Positions 20,217 through 29,803 of a DNA stretch of 64,000 nt are shown here, one piece after another. Numbering within the stretch: the first letter of the stretch is position 1; each line of letters begins with the position of its first letter. The notes beneath the pieces were generated by a model. That model saw only the letters and a list, made by a program, of their open reading frames with translations, did not search any database and was not told the origin of the DNA. A program made the translations under genes and the position numbers. This DNA is from Ichthyosporea sp. XGB-2017a (lineage: Eukaryota > Opisthokonta > Ichthyosporea): the NCBI GenBank assembly GCA_002811675.1, contig PDIM01000021.1, forward strand, positions 118,329-182,328. The letters are read 5' to 3'.

Positions 20217-20918
20217 GGTGTGTCCTTTTGCCCCTCAATGCTGGGCATCTATACAAGAGTGCAGGGTGGTGGGCAGTGTTGTTTCAAGTACAGTTCAGTC
20301 TCCTCCCCCTCCCCCCTCTGGGTTATCAATGTCTTTCTTCACAAAGCAGAAACACCACCAAGGGCCAAGCAGCTATACAGATTACAGGGCCTGGGACTTG
20401 GCAGTTGGGGAATGGGGGTACTGCAACTTAATAATTTCCGGACTAGGGATGGTTAAGGGTTCGTATTATGTTTCACCAGAGAGACCATTGAGGCCAGAGG
20501 GACTTTTATTATTCTAATTTGGAGGATTTGCATGGAGTTATTGTTTATGGGGGGAGGGACAGATGGATGGACGAATGGGTGAGGAGGAGGGATAATAGCT
20601 ATGAAGAAGAGGAAGAAACAGGAGGAGAAGAGGGGGGATGCACAGGGAGAGGGAGGAGGAGGGAGTGGGGAAAAGGATGTGTGGAGGAAAGAAGAAGCTG
20701 AGGGTGGGGGAAGTGAGACGAATGGGAGGGAGAAAGGGAAAGGCAAGGATGAACATGGGCATTTTCAGGATTATACCACATCCTCGGGCTTAGTGGTAAA
20801 CGTGGGGAAGGGGGAGGGAGACTGTAAAGGAGAAGGGCAAGAAAAGGGTAAGGGGGGCGGAAGAGAAAAGATGTTGCGTCCCCTGTACGCGATTGAGACT
20901 TTCAGTCGTGTGGAGACA
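20217..20918. other. Divergent promoter region with a long polypurine tract
   Basis: Between WDR91 (-) and the 7TM-lipase gene (+). From about 20520 to 20870 the plus strand is mostly G and A (GGAGGA, GAAGAAGAGG and similar). An ATG-led frame from 20601 joins the lipase frame through this tract. Its translation is low-complexity Gly/Glu/Lys, and I regard it as more likely 5' untranslated. Confidence 0.55.
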
Positions 20919-23900
20919 ATGGTGTATATAATTATCTATTGGGTAGTATTCGTGTTCCTTTTCGTCCTCAGCATTGCAGCCCTGTTGGGATCTGCACAAT
21001 CATCTACCTCCTCCGTTCCACTGTGCACATCTCTCCCTGCCGGTAGTGGGAGCACTGTACAGTATAACTGTCTGGATGTACAGCAAGCGGAATCTTTCTC
21101 AAAGTCTGCAGGATCTGACTACAACAGCAGTACATATACAACGATCCTGTGGCGATATGCCTTTGACTGGACATCGGCGGAGAATATTTTTGCTATGGAC
21201 GTGCAGTTCAACTTTGATGCCGACAATCAGACCACGGGGAACAGTGGGGTAGAAGACGGGATAATGCCCTCGCTGACTACCATCTATAATGGGGAATATA
21301 AGCCTGACAAGGAGAGTGGGGATGTGAATGAAAGATATTACTACAAGATCAATAGGACCTATCCTTTGAACTTCGAAGTAACCACAGGAGGGGAGAGAGA
21401 GAGCAATGTGATTTCGCTTATTACTACAGACGATTCTGTTTGCTCGACCAATTGTACAGTATATAGTGTAGAGGTGAGGAAGTTTACTATAGTGGCCAAC
21501 TTCTCCATGATTCCGTTAGCAGAAATTGAAGGGAAGAGTTTGGGTGGCAGTGTTGCTAGGGTCATTGAGGACGGTCGTTCATCTCCCAGCGAGATGACAA
21601 TGCAAATGACTTTTTGGAGCTACAATCCCTCCGTTTATTACACAGTGATATCAATATTATATGTCATATCCGTTCTCGTTTGGATCATCTTCTTGTACTG
21701 TTTGTACCGGTTGTATCCTTCTTTCCGAGACAAAACGGTGTCTCTCCATGCCATTTATGCTTTTGTGCTGGGGGGCGGAGGTGCATTGCTGTCAAGTCCT
21801 TTGAGTCAATTCGTTCATCATTGGTTTGGTCAGGCGCAAAGGACCTTATATTTGATTAGCTTGATATTCTCTTGCTTTGGTGCAGTGGTGATGTTTTTTT
21901 CTATCCTTTGCTTGGTAGACATTCTACCTTATAGACCAACCGTTAAACGGTCACCAAAAGGGTTTTATCGCTTTAAAATAATTCATTCGGTGGTAATGGC
22001 TGCTGCTGTGGGTACATTTAATCTTTACGGGTACTATGAGTCGCCAGAATACCGTAGGTCGGATATTTTTGACTATAATCTGGAAACAGATGATTTGGTA
22101 TATGTCATAACCAAAGCCATTCTTGGTATTTATCTTGTGGGATGCTTTATTTGGCTAATTATTAAATTCGTGAGAACTCAAAAAAGTTTGAGAAATAAGC
22201 CATTTTTATTGAATCGATTTCGACATTTATCTGCAGCGGCTGTAACTTATTTGATTATTCTTTGCATTGGCTTTGTGCTGTTTGATGTTCTGCTGACATT
22301 CTTCCTGCACAATTTTGATGTTTGCTCAGATGTTTCTTATGAGTTTAAAGTTCGTGTAGACTCGGTTGTTAAATCGTACTGTGGGTTGACTGCAGTACTG
22401 ATTACTTGCGTCTTTCTACCAGCACGCACAGACAGCGAAGTAATTGAGTCGATGTGCGGCGCATCTCGGGGTATGTTTATCGAGGATGCTCGGTGGATGA
22501 TTACATTTGCATCGGAAGCGTATCGATTAGGTCAGAAAACAAAGGACAGTTCACCAGAGGATTGCGTGGACACCGAGGAATTGCTTGAAATGAATAGGAG
22601 AAAGAAAATGGAGAGCGGGGACCAAGCTATTGAGGACAGAAGAAGCTCCGAGCCTTCTTCTAAAGAAGATAATTGTGATCAGAGCATGGCGAGGGGGAGC
22701 GCAGGATCTACCGATAGCTTTGAAAAAAGCAAACGAATACAGCCAGAAATTTATGGATATTCAGTAATTCAAGAAGTGAATGACCCTCTCACGGACAGCA
22801 ATGCCTTTGTATGCAAAAAAAACAATCGTATAGCTATTGCTTTTCGAGGAACAAAGTCTTACAAAAATGTAGCAACTGACCTGAAAACCGACAAGGTCAT
22901 GCTTTCTGAAGAATGGGTGTATAAAAATGACTTGATAGATTCACAATCAAAGGGGGCAACTTTTATGGATTATTTCAGAAGCAAACTCTCCTACAAAGAA
23001 AAATGCGCTGCACATCAGGGGTTTTGGGAATCTTATTGTAGATTAAGGAAAATTTTGTGCTTGCTAGTGATTCAACATTGGAAAGAGGATATGGACTATT
23101 GCTGGATTACAGGGCATAGTTTAGGCGGAGCATTGGCTTCCCTTCTTGCGTTCGAAATTTCATGCAAATATGGGATTCCAAGCATTGTGTACACATTCGG
23201 AAGTCCTCGAGTAGGAAATCGGGCATTCGCTAGTAAGTTCAATGTTGCCGTTCCGCGGTGTTATCGAATATGTATGGATGGGGATGTAGTAACTGGATTG
23301 CCCCCTAAGTGGAGGGGATACAAGCACCATGGATTAGCTGTCATTATTGACAAGTTAGGAAATTTGATTGTGGAGCCTGGGTCTTTTGAAAGCTCTATGC
23401 TCACATCTTCTCGGCGAAGCTTCTCCAGTCATAAAATGGCCACGTACCGTCACGCCGTGAATGCAGCATTAAAAATGGACAGAAAATTAATGGGGTTTGC
23501 TTATGGAGATCCTGAGGATGTTGATGAAAATGTCTTTTTTTCTGGGAAAAGTCAAGTTGTAGGCATATCTAATGCAGTATTGTACACTCTTCCCGTGATG
23601 ACCCTTCACTCTCAAGTTACCCCCTCAACTCCTCATCGTAGTGGAAGAAAACATAAGAGCCATACAGATGAGGGCTTGGCCGATGCTTCCGAAAATTCAA
23701 AAAAACAACTTTTGCAGAGTTCTGAAAGTGTTTCTGATTTCAGCACTATAGAGGAAGGCGAGTCTCATTGGGGCGGACAATTAGGCATTGGTATAGGTCG
23801 CATGAGTGGTGGCAAACGCGAACCTACTGCAGGCGCAGATGAAGACACTAAGTTGAATGCCGATGAAGAAGACGATGAAGGTGATTGTGTAAACGAACAA

Positions 23901-23951
23901 AATCGCAGTGAAGATGATGAGTCGCCGCCCAAATGGGTATTCATGCTGTGA
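20919..23951 (+). CDS. Seven-transmembrane (GOST/Wntless-TMEM181-like) protein fused to a class 3 lipase domain
   Basis: About 1,010 residues from the chosen ATG at 20919. In-frame ATGs at 20871 and 20601 give longer N termini. I prefer 20919 because it places a hydrophobic signal segment (MVYIIIYWVVFVFLFVLSI) at the very N terminus. Next comes an about 220-residue Cys-containing lumenal/extracellular region with NxS/T sites. Seven hydrophobic helices follow (about 21636-22440), a layout like GOST proteins such as Wntless and TMEM181. The C-terminal half (about 22740-23500) is a class 3 lipase: AFRGTKS, the nucleophile elbow ITGHSLGGALASLL, the acid region (FGSPRVGN, DGDVV) and a catalytic-His candidate (YRHAV). 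It resembles diacylglycerol lipase and probably cleaves acylglycerols at the cytosolic face. The tail is acidic (DEEDDEGD). The topology and the GOST assignment are tentative; the lipase call is firm. AATAAA overlaps the stop codon. Confidence 0.8.
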   Translation: MVYIIIYWVVFVFLFVLSIAALLGSAQSSTSSVPLCTSLPAGSGSTVQYNCLDVQQAESFSKSAGSDYNSSTYTTILWRYAFDWTSAENIFAMDVQFNFDADNQTTGNSGVEDGIMPSLTTIYNGEYKPDKESGDVNERYYYKINRTYPLNFEVTTGGERESNVISLITTDDSVCSTNCTVYSVEVRKFTIVANFSMIPLAEIEGKSLGGSVARVIEDGRSSPSEMTMQMTFWSYNPSVYYTVISILYVISVLVWIIFLYCLYRLYPSFRDKTVSLHAIYAFVLGGGGALLSSPLSQFVHHWFGQAQRTLYLISLIFSCFGAVVMFFSILCLVDILPYRPTVKRSPKGFYRFKIIHSVVMAAAVGTFNLYGYYESPEYRRSDIFDYNLETDDLVYVITKAILGIYLVGCFIWLIIKFVRTQKSLRNKPFLLNRFRHLSAAAVTYLIILCIGFVLFDVLLTFFLHNFDVCSDVSYEFKVRVDSVVKSYCGLTAVLITCVFLPARTDSEVIESMCGASRGMFIEDARWMITFASEAYRLGQKTKDSSPEDCVDTEELLEMNRRKKMESGDQAIEDRRSSEPSSKEDNCDQSMARGSAGSTDSFEKSKRIQPEIYGYSVIQEVNDPLTDSNAFVCKKNNRIAIAFRGTKSYKNVATDLKTDKVMLSEEWVYKNDLIDSQSKGATFMDYFRSKLSYKEKCAAHQGFWESYCRLRKILCLLVIQHWKEDMDYCWITGHSLGGALASLLAFEISCKYGIPSIVYTFGSPRVGNRAFASKFNVAVPRCYRICMDGDVVTGLPPKWRGYKHHGLAVIIDKLGNLIVEPGSFESSMLTSSRRSFSSHKMATYRHAVNAALKMDRKLMGFAYGDPEDVDENVFFSGKSQVVGISNAVLYTLPVMTLHSQVTPSTPHRSGRKHKSHTDEGLADASENSKKQLLQSSESVSDFSTIEEGESHWGGQLGIGIGRMSGGKREPTAGADEDTKLNADEEDDEGDCVNEQNRSEDDESPPKWVFML

Positions 23952-23956
23952 ATAAA
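23951..23956 (+). terminator. Poly(A) signal overlapping the lipase stop codon
   Basis: The final A of the TGA (23949-23951) is the first A of AATAAA, so the 3' UTR of the 7TM-lipase mRNA would be very short. Confidence 0.6.
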
Positions 23957-24536
23957 GTCATAAAGGTATTGTCTATGAACGCACGATTAGGATTTTTCTT
24001 TTAGTTTTGACCGTTGGTCTGAACAGTGATTTAAATATATTTCAGTTCTTCTAAGTCAATTTCGGAGGACCAGGCACGTAGGCTTGCCCGAAAGATATTC
24101 TTCGTCAGCTGCAGAGCACTCACCGGGTTTACCAGATTCACCTTTCTCCGATCGAATGCTATTCATGCTTTTTTTGTCGCCACAATGGTAAGATTCGCCC
24201 GCTTCAAGCAAGTCTCCTATCACAGTCAAATCATCAATCTGCAACAATGACGGATAGGATATCAGTGAGAGGGTTTGGCACTTTGTTCCTTACAAGGACT
24301 GCGCCCGCTAGAGCTGAAATACCCTACTTTAACTTTTTCAATGGTTCTTTTTGTTTATTTTCTCTTCACGCTGTTCTCTCTCCCAGCCCCCAGGGACGGG
24401 CTTCCGTGTAGTAAAACAAATAGTGTTCCTGAATAGGCTGACAAGGTAATTAAAAGGAGCTCTATAGTGCAAAGGATATAATTGGGAAAATGTTACCTTT
24501 CGTGCTAGGGTATGCATAACAATGGTAAATTCTTTG
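23952..24536. other. Region between lipase and esterase 3' ends, no confident gene
   Basis: A minus-strand open frame at 24056-24246 follows a possible acceptor (GTTGCAG before ATTGATGATTTG), but I found no upstream exon joining in phase and no known family. A plausible minus-strand poly(A) signal for the esterase (TTTATT at 24354-24359) lies before that frame. The region is probably non-coding. Confidence 0.5.
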
Positions 24537-25619
24537 TTATTCTTTATCACAAGGAGATGGTGAGATGTCTTTATCCAGTATAATGTGCTGTCGAACAAAG
24601 GCAGATATTTTCCTAATGCTTTCCTTTCTATGAGGACTGTCCGGGAACTGATGGAAGTCATGAACTTCATCCTGGAAAGCTTCATAGGTGACTGTGCCAG
24701 GCCCAGCGTTACTGTTAACTAACTCAGAGAATTGACGCATACAAGGTTCTCCGAATTCAGCCAATCCCGCATGGATAAGGATGGGACATGATGAGAACTG
24801 GTCACTACCATAAAATGGTGAAATCAATGGATTGTCTAATGCTTTTCCATTCGCATATATTCGAGCACAAAGAGAGTCAAATCGAGGGTCTGAATAGTCC
24901 CAAGGATACTTTTCAAGTAGCTTGCTCATCTCTTCGCAAGTTTCGTCCAGTCGAAGCCAAGGTGATATAATCGCTAGGCAGGCAGGGTGAACTATGTTTT
25001 TGTTCTGACACTCCAAAAGCGTCGATAGGCATAAATTGCCCCCAGCAGAATCCCCACTCAACATCACAAAACTTGGGTTGATACATCTTTCTGTCAACAA
25101 GTGGTTGTATACGGAAGTCATTTGATTGAGTGCAATGGGAAACGCAGCCTCAGGAACAAGTGAATAATCCACAATAACCACAGTAAACCTTTTGTCAATG
25201 CCTTTGATAAACAAATCATTCGAAAGATCAACAAAATCTCGAGCGGTCATACACGAGAAGCTCCCCCCATGCGCATAAACGCACACTGGCCCTTTGATGC
25301 AATTTGAATTTTCCTTTGCTTTCTTACTGTGCTCAAGAACAACACACGGAACCCCCCCAAGGTTCATATTTCTTACCGATCTATTACTTGGATTGGCCTT
25401 AAATGGAGCACTTTGTAGAAAGTTTCTTTCGGTTTGCAAAATGGTTTTTTCATCGACATTGCCATACACTCGCTTCACATTTCGGTCTAATAGCATGGCT
25501 ACTGTTGTTTTATATATAATACCCCACGACTTTGGAAACTGGGAAGACCCAATGATGCCCTTAAAGAACTGGGTCATCAAACAGCCCACAAACTGAGAAA
25601 GAAACCCTGATGTACACAT
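24537..25619 (-). CDS. Hormone-sensitive-lipase-type alpha/beta hydrolase (esterase)
   Basis: A single exon of 360 residues from the ATG at 25619-25617. HSL/alpha-beta hydrolase 3 signatures: the oxyanion HGG motif (YAHGGSF), VVIVDYSLVPEAAFPIAL, the nucleophile elbow SGDSAGGNL, ISPWLRLD, and the C-terminal His in DEVHDFHQF. The acid residue of the triad usually sits in a G-x-x-E/D segment; here it reads HAGLAEFGE, so the acid is probably a glutamate. A hydrophobic N terminus (FLSQFVGCLMTQFFKGIIG) may insert in or associate with membrane. Likely substrates are short- or medium-chain acyl esters or acylglycerols, but this is not determined by sequence. It lies tail to tail with the lipase fusion and head to tail with the SGNH esterase. 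Confidence 0.85.
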   Translation of the reverse strand: MCTSGFLSQFVGCLMTQFFKGIIGSSQFPKSWGIIYKTTVAMLLDRNVKRVYGNVDEKTILQTERNFLQSAPFKANPSNRSVRNMNLGGVPCVVLEHSKKAKENSNCIKGPVCVYAHGGSFSCMTARDFVDLSNDLFIKGIDKRFTVVIVDYSLVPEAAFPIALNQMTSVYNHLLTERCINPSFVMLSGDSAGGNLCLSTLLECQNKNIVHPACLAIISPWLRLDETCEEMSKLLEKYPWDYSDPRFDSLCARIYANGKALDNPLISPFYGSDQFSSCPILIHAGLAEFGEPCMRQFSELVNSNAGPGTVTYEAFQDEVHDFHQFPDSPHRKESIRKISAFVRQHIILDKDISPSPCDKE

Positions 25620-26063
25620 CGTGGAGCAGGGCTTGATTCAAAGGGGCATACAATAGCTGTCAAATCAGCCCACTTTAGAGCGGAGAGCAGGAAGAAACAC
25701 AGGAACTGAGCGATACACACCGAAGATGGTGTGTCAATTACAACTGTGTGTGTGTGGACAGATCAGCAGAAAGGACGGGAACAAATCTACCGAGGCAAGA
25801 GAAAGACAAGTGGGGCAGTGTACTTCCCTCGGCTGCAGTGGGAAGTTAGGGGGGTGCTTGAATAAAATATAAAAATAGATATTCCATTGATATATAATGG
25901 GAATATTTGTATATCGTAATTCTGATTTCTCCGCTGCATGTCCCAACGCCGGCCCCAAACGTCGTCTACTACGATCAGCTGTGAAGAATGACCGACGCAT
26001 GACAATAACTACACCATTCGGAAGACGTCCTTTATTGAAAGAAACTATGAACAGAACAGTGCC
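25620..26063. other. Intergenic region, no gene seen
   Basis: Promoter of the HSL-type esterase and 3' region of the SGNH esterase. The short frames here have no recognisable similarity. Confidence 0.5.
26031..26036 (-). terminator. Poly(A) signal of the SGNH esterase
   Basis: TTTATT on the plus strand lies 28 bp past the stop at 26064-26066. Confidence 0.6.
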
Positions 26064-27617
26064 TTACACACCTCCAGAGGTCCAGTTCATTGTTTTGCCA
26101 ATGATAGGGGCAAGTAAGGATGCGACCTTTCGGTTTCCATTGGCGTTCCAATGTCCAATGCACCCAAAATCATCCTCCTTGGACATTCCCTCACTCGATA
26201 TATAGATATAGTGAACGTTCGCCGACCCACTTAGCTTCAGGTTACTAACCGTTTGATTAATAAGTTTGCAAAACACCTCATTATTCACATGATGGCCGCC
26301 ACATACATTGAAAATTTGGATAGGTCTCTCATAGCTACCGTTAATCCGTTTCAAAAGAGTTGCGTACGCTTTGGCAAAAGTATCTTCACTTGGCGAGGGT
26401 GGAATAAGAAAATCATTGCTACCAAGCATAACTAAAACAGCGTCAGGCACCCATGAACTAAAATTCCATACATTGTCTCCCCCAATATCACTGTACCCTA
26501 ACGTGCGTGTCCAATATGTTGCCATGTTGTCCGAAGAAGAGGCGAATATACTTACATCAGCATTCTTCACGACTCCTTTACCTGACCAGGCCACAGTGCT
26601 AATATCAGCGTGAAAATGATGCCCAAGCAGAAAAGGAAAATCCAAAGAGCAGTCCTCATTCCTAATGGCCTCGCGCAAACAGGTATAAGTACTGTCATTT
26701 GGGGAACCATGAAGGCCGAATCCCGCAGTATCAGAGTCCCCAAAAAACTCGATTCGCCTCTTCCTCGCCAAACTATTGCCAGCATGATGCACAGCAGTGT
26801 TAATACGGGCCTTCATGCTTTCCAAGGAAAACTGAGCATCCTTGGGTTCCACACCGATCCTCAAAATATGTACAGGCTTTGGATAGGTCATGATCTTCAG
26901 TGCAGTACTCATGGCTGAAGCTTCCGTAAGTTTGATCACTTCAATGCGGTACACTACATCGTCCTCGCGCAAAGCTGTACCTTTAAAGTCCGGAGTAAGA
27001 TCGTACACAGACGTTTTATCAGAGCTGTCAATAGTAAATGATTTTTCTAAAGTTTCTTTAGCCGCACCAATCCGTCGGAACCTTAATACCCGGAATTTGC
27101 AATTCCCACCATTCATTTGAACAACTGCCCTCTGGACACTCGAGTCAATGGCAAACGTAAACATAACACAAGGCCAATCGTAGCTGACTAATGAATCTCC
27201 AACTTTCGATGAGCCTTCACTCTTTTTCGTTCTACCAGTAAAGGTGACCAAAGAAGTGTCAGTTGGATCAATAATAGTCCATTGCGATTTCCACTCGTGT
27301 TCTAACCCCCCATTATGATTATATGCCCCAACAACTGAATTCCACCCCAGAAGAATGAATGCCACACAGAAGAGAACAACGAGGAGCACTATACATGTCA
27401 ATCCTCTGCAGAGCTCATGTCTCCCCAACACCCCAAAGAATCTACCTCTGTCCAGTGCAGGTGTTCGTTCACAGTCAACACTCTTTCCCTCGGATTGCAG
27501 ACTTGCACTGTTGTCTTCGACACTACCTTCCGCGGTTACACTCGGATAGCTATTCAGTAATTCTCGCGCTTCCCCTCCTTCACTAAGTCGGGAAGATCTT
27601 CTGCGGTTCCTACTCAT
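26064..27617 (-). CDS. Type II membrane SGNH-hydrolase, carbohydrate esterase family 2-like
   Basis: A single exon of 517 residues. About 75 mostly polar residues are followed by one transmembrane helix (GLTCIVLLVVLFCVAFILLGW), so the catalytic part should face the Golgi/ER lumen or the outside. A beta-rich region comes first (about 100-270). The SGNH hydrolase follows: block I FFGDSDTAGFG (nucleophile Ser), block II with Gly in AWSGKG, block III LGSNDF and block V with His in DDFGCIGHWNANG. A beta-sandwich before the SGNH fold is the layout of CE2 esterases, which deacetylate polysaccharides such as xylan or glucomannan. The Golgi setting suggests a role in trimming or editing acetyl groups on glycans; that is inference. 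Several NxS/T sequons (for example NDST, NGSY, NQTV) support a lumenal location. Confidence 0.8.
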   Translation of the reverse strand: MSRNRRRSSRLSEGGEARELLNSYPSVTAEGSVEDNSASLQSEGKSVDCERTPALDRGRFFGVLGRHELCRGLTCIVLLVVLFCVAFILLGWNSVVGAYNHNGGLEHEWKSQWTIIDPTDTSLVTFTGRTKKSEGSSKVGDSLVSYDWPCVMFTFAIDSSVQRAVVQMNGGNCKFRVLRFRRIGAAKETLEKSFTIDSSDKTSVYDLTPDFKGTALREDDVVYRIEVIKLTEASAMSTALKIMTYPKPVHILRIGVEPKDAQFSLESMKARINTAVHHAGNSLARKRRIEFFGDSDTAGFGLHGSPNDSTYTCLREAIRNEDCSLDFPFLLGHHFHADISTVAWSGKGVVKNADVSIFASSSDNMATYWTRTLGYSDIGGDNVWNFSSWVPDAVLVMLGSNDFLIPPSPSEDTFAKAYATLLKRINGSYERPIQIFNVCGGHHVNNEVFCKLINQTVSNLKLSGSANVHYIYISSEGMSKEDDFGCIGHWNANGNRKVASLLAPIIGKTMNWTSGGV

Positions 27618-27999
27618 ACCACCCAGGCAGGCAACTTAAGCGAGTTGAATTCTAGACCAGAGTAGGGATATCAGAGCTTTAGGTGACGCAGAGTACCAAC
27701 TACCAAGGTAGGTGGATGGAGATCACACAGATATACACAACAACAGCAGCAGCCCTAACAGATTGGGGACGGCCGGTTACAGACGTGAACTTCGCCGGCC
27801 CGAGGCAAAACAAGTCATGATTATACAGAACTGCATTGAGGTAGGGTTAGGGCTGTAGTGCAGCTGGACTGTACTGTACTCCCATTCCGACTCCATGCTG
27901 TACAGATCCACTCACTCGCACTGTGGGGTAGATGTGCAGCTAGAGGACTCTCGAGTGTTGCGGTGTGTGTGTTACCCAGACAGACGAAGAAGGGAAGGT
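27618..27999. other. Divergent promoter of SGNH esterase and FMO
   Basis: About 380 bp without a gene. It contains a telomere-like TAGGGTTAGGG at 27842-27852 and a GTACTGTACT motif near 27870. Confidence 0.55.
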
Positions 28000-29701
28000 A
28001 TGGGAGCAAATCGAACCTTAAGGATGCCAGAAGTGGCTATTATAGGTGCAGGGGCCAGTGGTTTGGTGTGTGGAAAGATATTTCGTGAATATGGCATACG
28101 GACAACCGTTTATGAGTCATCCTCTGTTGTTGGAGGCACCTGGGCTTATGATGAGAATGCGGAAAGGGATGAGTGGGGAATGCAAAGAGCCGGGAATGTA
28201 CATAGCAGCATGTATGAGAATCTACATACAAATCTTGCAAAAGACATTATGGCATTTAAAGATTTTCCTTTTTCAGCTCGAAAGGGAGAAGAGGAAATAA
28301 TTCGCTTTCCGTCTCGGGAAACAGTTCAGGATTATTTGGAAAAGGTATGTCCGCCAAGCATCTTTTATTATGTTTATTGTAATTGTATAGGACGCTGACG
28401 GATAAGGCTACTAAAACTTATTTCTTTAGTATACGGATCACTTTCAACTGAAAGAACTTATTCAGTTCAACACGAGAGTGGAAAAGATTCAGAAGTGCAA
28501 GTGCGACTCCCTTGGGGATGAGTCGTCGAAAGATCAGACTGAGTTTTCTTTGTTCAATTCTTCGTCAAAATGGAGACTACAGTTGTCCAAACAAATGCCT
28601 ATCCCAATTACTCAGTGGCACATGGACGATACAAATATGGGTGGTAGGAAAGAATGTGTCGAGACACGCGAAAGAGAGTTTGACGCCGTTGTAGTTTGCA
28701 ACGGACATTACACAAAGCCTTCCTGGCCTGAAATTGATGGAATGGACATCCCACAGCAACATGGTGTAGTAAGTGATAATTCACGCAATGCCAAAGGTCC
28801 ACTCGTATTCCATAGTCACTGGTTTAGGCAAGCCACTGAGAAGTACAAGGGAAAGCGTGTTGTGGTGCTTGGAAGTGGACCTTCAGGGTTTGATATTGCC
28901 AGGGAAATTGGGAGTGCCTCGGAAACTACAGAAGTTTACTTGTGTGCGAGGAACAATGCACGGGATGTATATGCAGTCGAAGATGTTATCGAAGAAGAAC
29001 GCCGAAAAGAAAATTATATGAAAGAAAATGTGGATGAGGGGTGCGTCATGAAAAAAAGAAAAAGTGTAATTGGAGAATGTGTCGCCAAAGGGAAACCGTC
29101 ATGGCCTTCAAGCTTGGAATTCAGTAATGATGGATCAAGAACAGGTAAACTAAACTTTGAGGATGGTTCTTGTTTAGAAAGAGTTGATGTTATTATTTGC
29201 TGTACGGGATATAATTACTCTTTTCCGTTTATTGATCCTGTTGATGGTCTTGTATCTATTGAAGAGTCGGGTAAAGTAGTGACACCACTATTTCAACACG
29301 TATTTACTTGTACAGACCCTACGTTGGCATTTGTGGGGCTTAATTTCAAAGTTGTTCCCTTTCCTTTTTCGGAACTCCAGGCCGAGTGGATTGCCAAAGT
29401 GTATACTGGCAAGGTTCCACTTGTCCATTCCGAGGTATTGGCCCTTGTGTCGAAAGATGTACGTGAAAAATGTTCATCTGTAAGGGAAGAGCAAGAAGAG
29501 GGTATGAAGGCTTGGCTTGTGCGGTCGATGCAAAGATGTCCATACAGGCCGCTGTACCACTGTATGGCTGGCGGGGCACAGTTTGAGTATTTCGAAGAAT
29601 TGAGTAGCGAAAAGTATGCTCATATTAACAATCACGGCCCCGCCATTGAAAGTACGTACTATGCTTCAAAGAGACTGCGAAGGAGACTTCTTGGGTACTA
29701 G
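28000..29701 (+). CDS. Flavin-containing monooxygenase, 2 exons
   Basis: Exons 28000-28344 and 28430-29701 give 538 residues. The N-terminal FAD site is IIGAGASGLVCGK (GxGxxG), followed by YESSSVVGGTW. The FMO fingerprint appears as VFHSHWFR, with Phe-x-Ser where most family members have Phe-x-Gly. The NADPH site is VVLGSGPSGFDIA. The late motif CTGYNYSFPF is typical of FMO/N-hydroxylating enzymes. Expected chemistry is NADPH- and O2-dependent oxygenation of nucleophilic N or S atoms in small molecules. The substrate cannot be read from the sequence. The start is the ATG at 28000, eight codons before MPEVAIIGAG; the second ATG is also possible. It is convergent with talin; stops are 102 bp apart. 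Confidence 0.88.
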
Positions 29702-29775
29702 TATTGCTGCACTAATTTCATCTAGTCACATTATGCAAACCAACTCCGAGCATCATGTGTTATTTTTTTTATCCA

Positions 29776-29781
29776 TTTATT
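29776..29781 (-). terminator. Poly(A) signal of talin
   Basis: TTTATT on the plus strand lies 23 bp past the talin stop at 29804-29806. Confidence 0.6.
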
Positions 29782-29803
29782 TAAGATTGGTATTAGTGAA
29801 TAG

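Noticed and set aside
20601-20918. N-terminal 106 residues of the lipase fusion from the ATG at 20601
   Set aside because: Low-complexity Gly/Glu/Lys translation of a polypurine tract; a signal segment starts cleanly at 20919. Not excluded.
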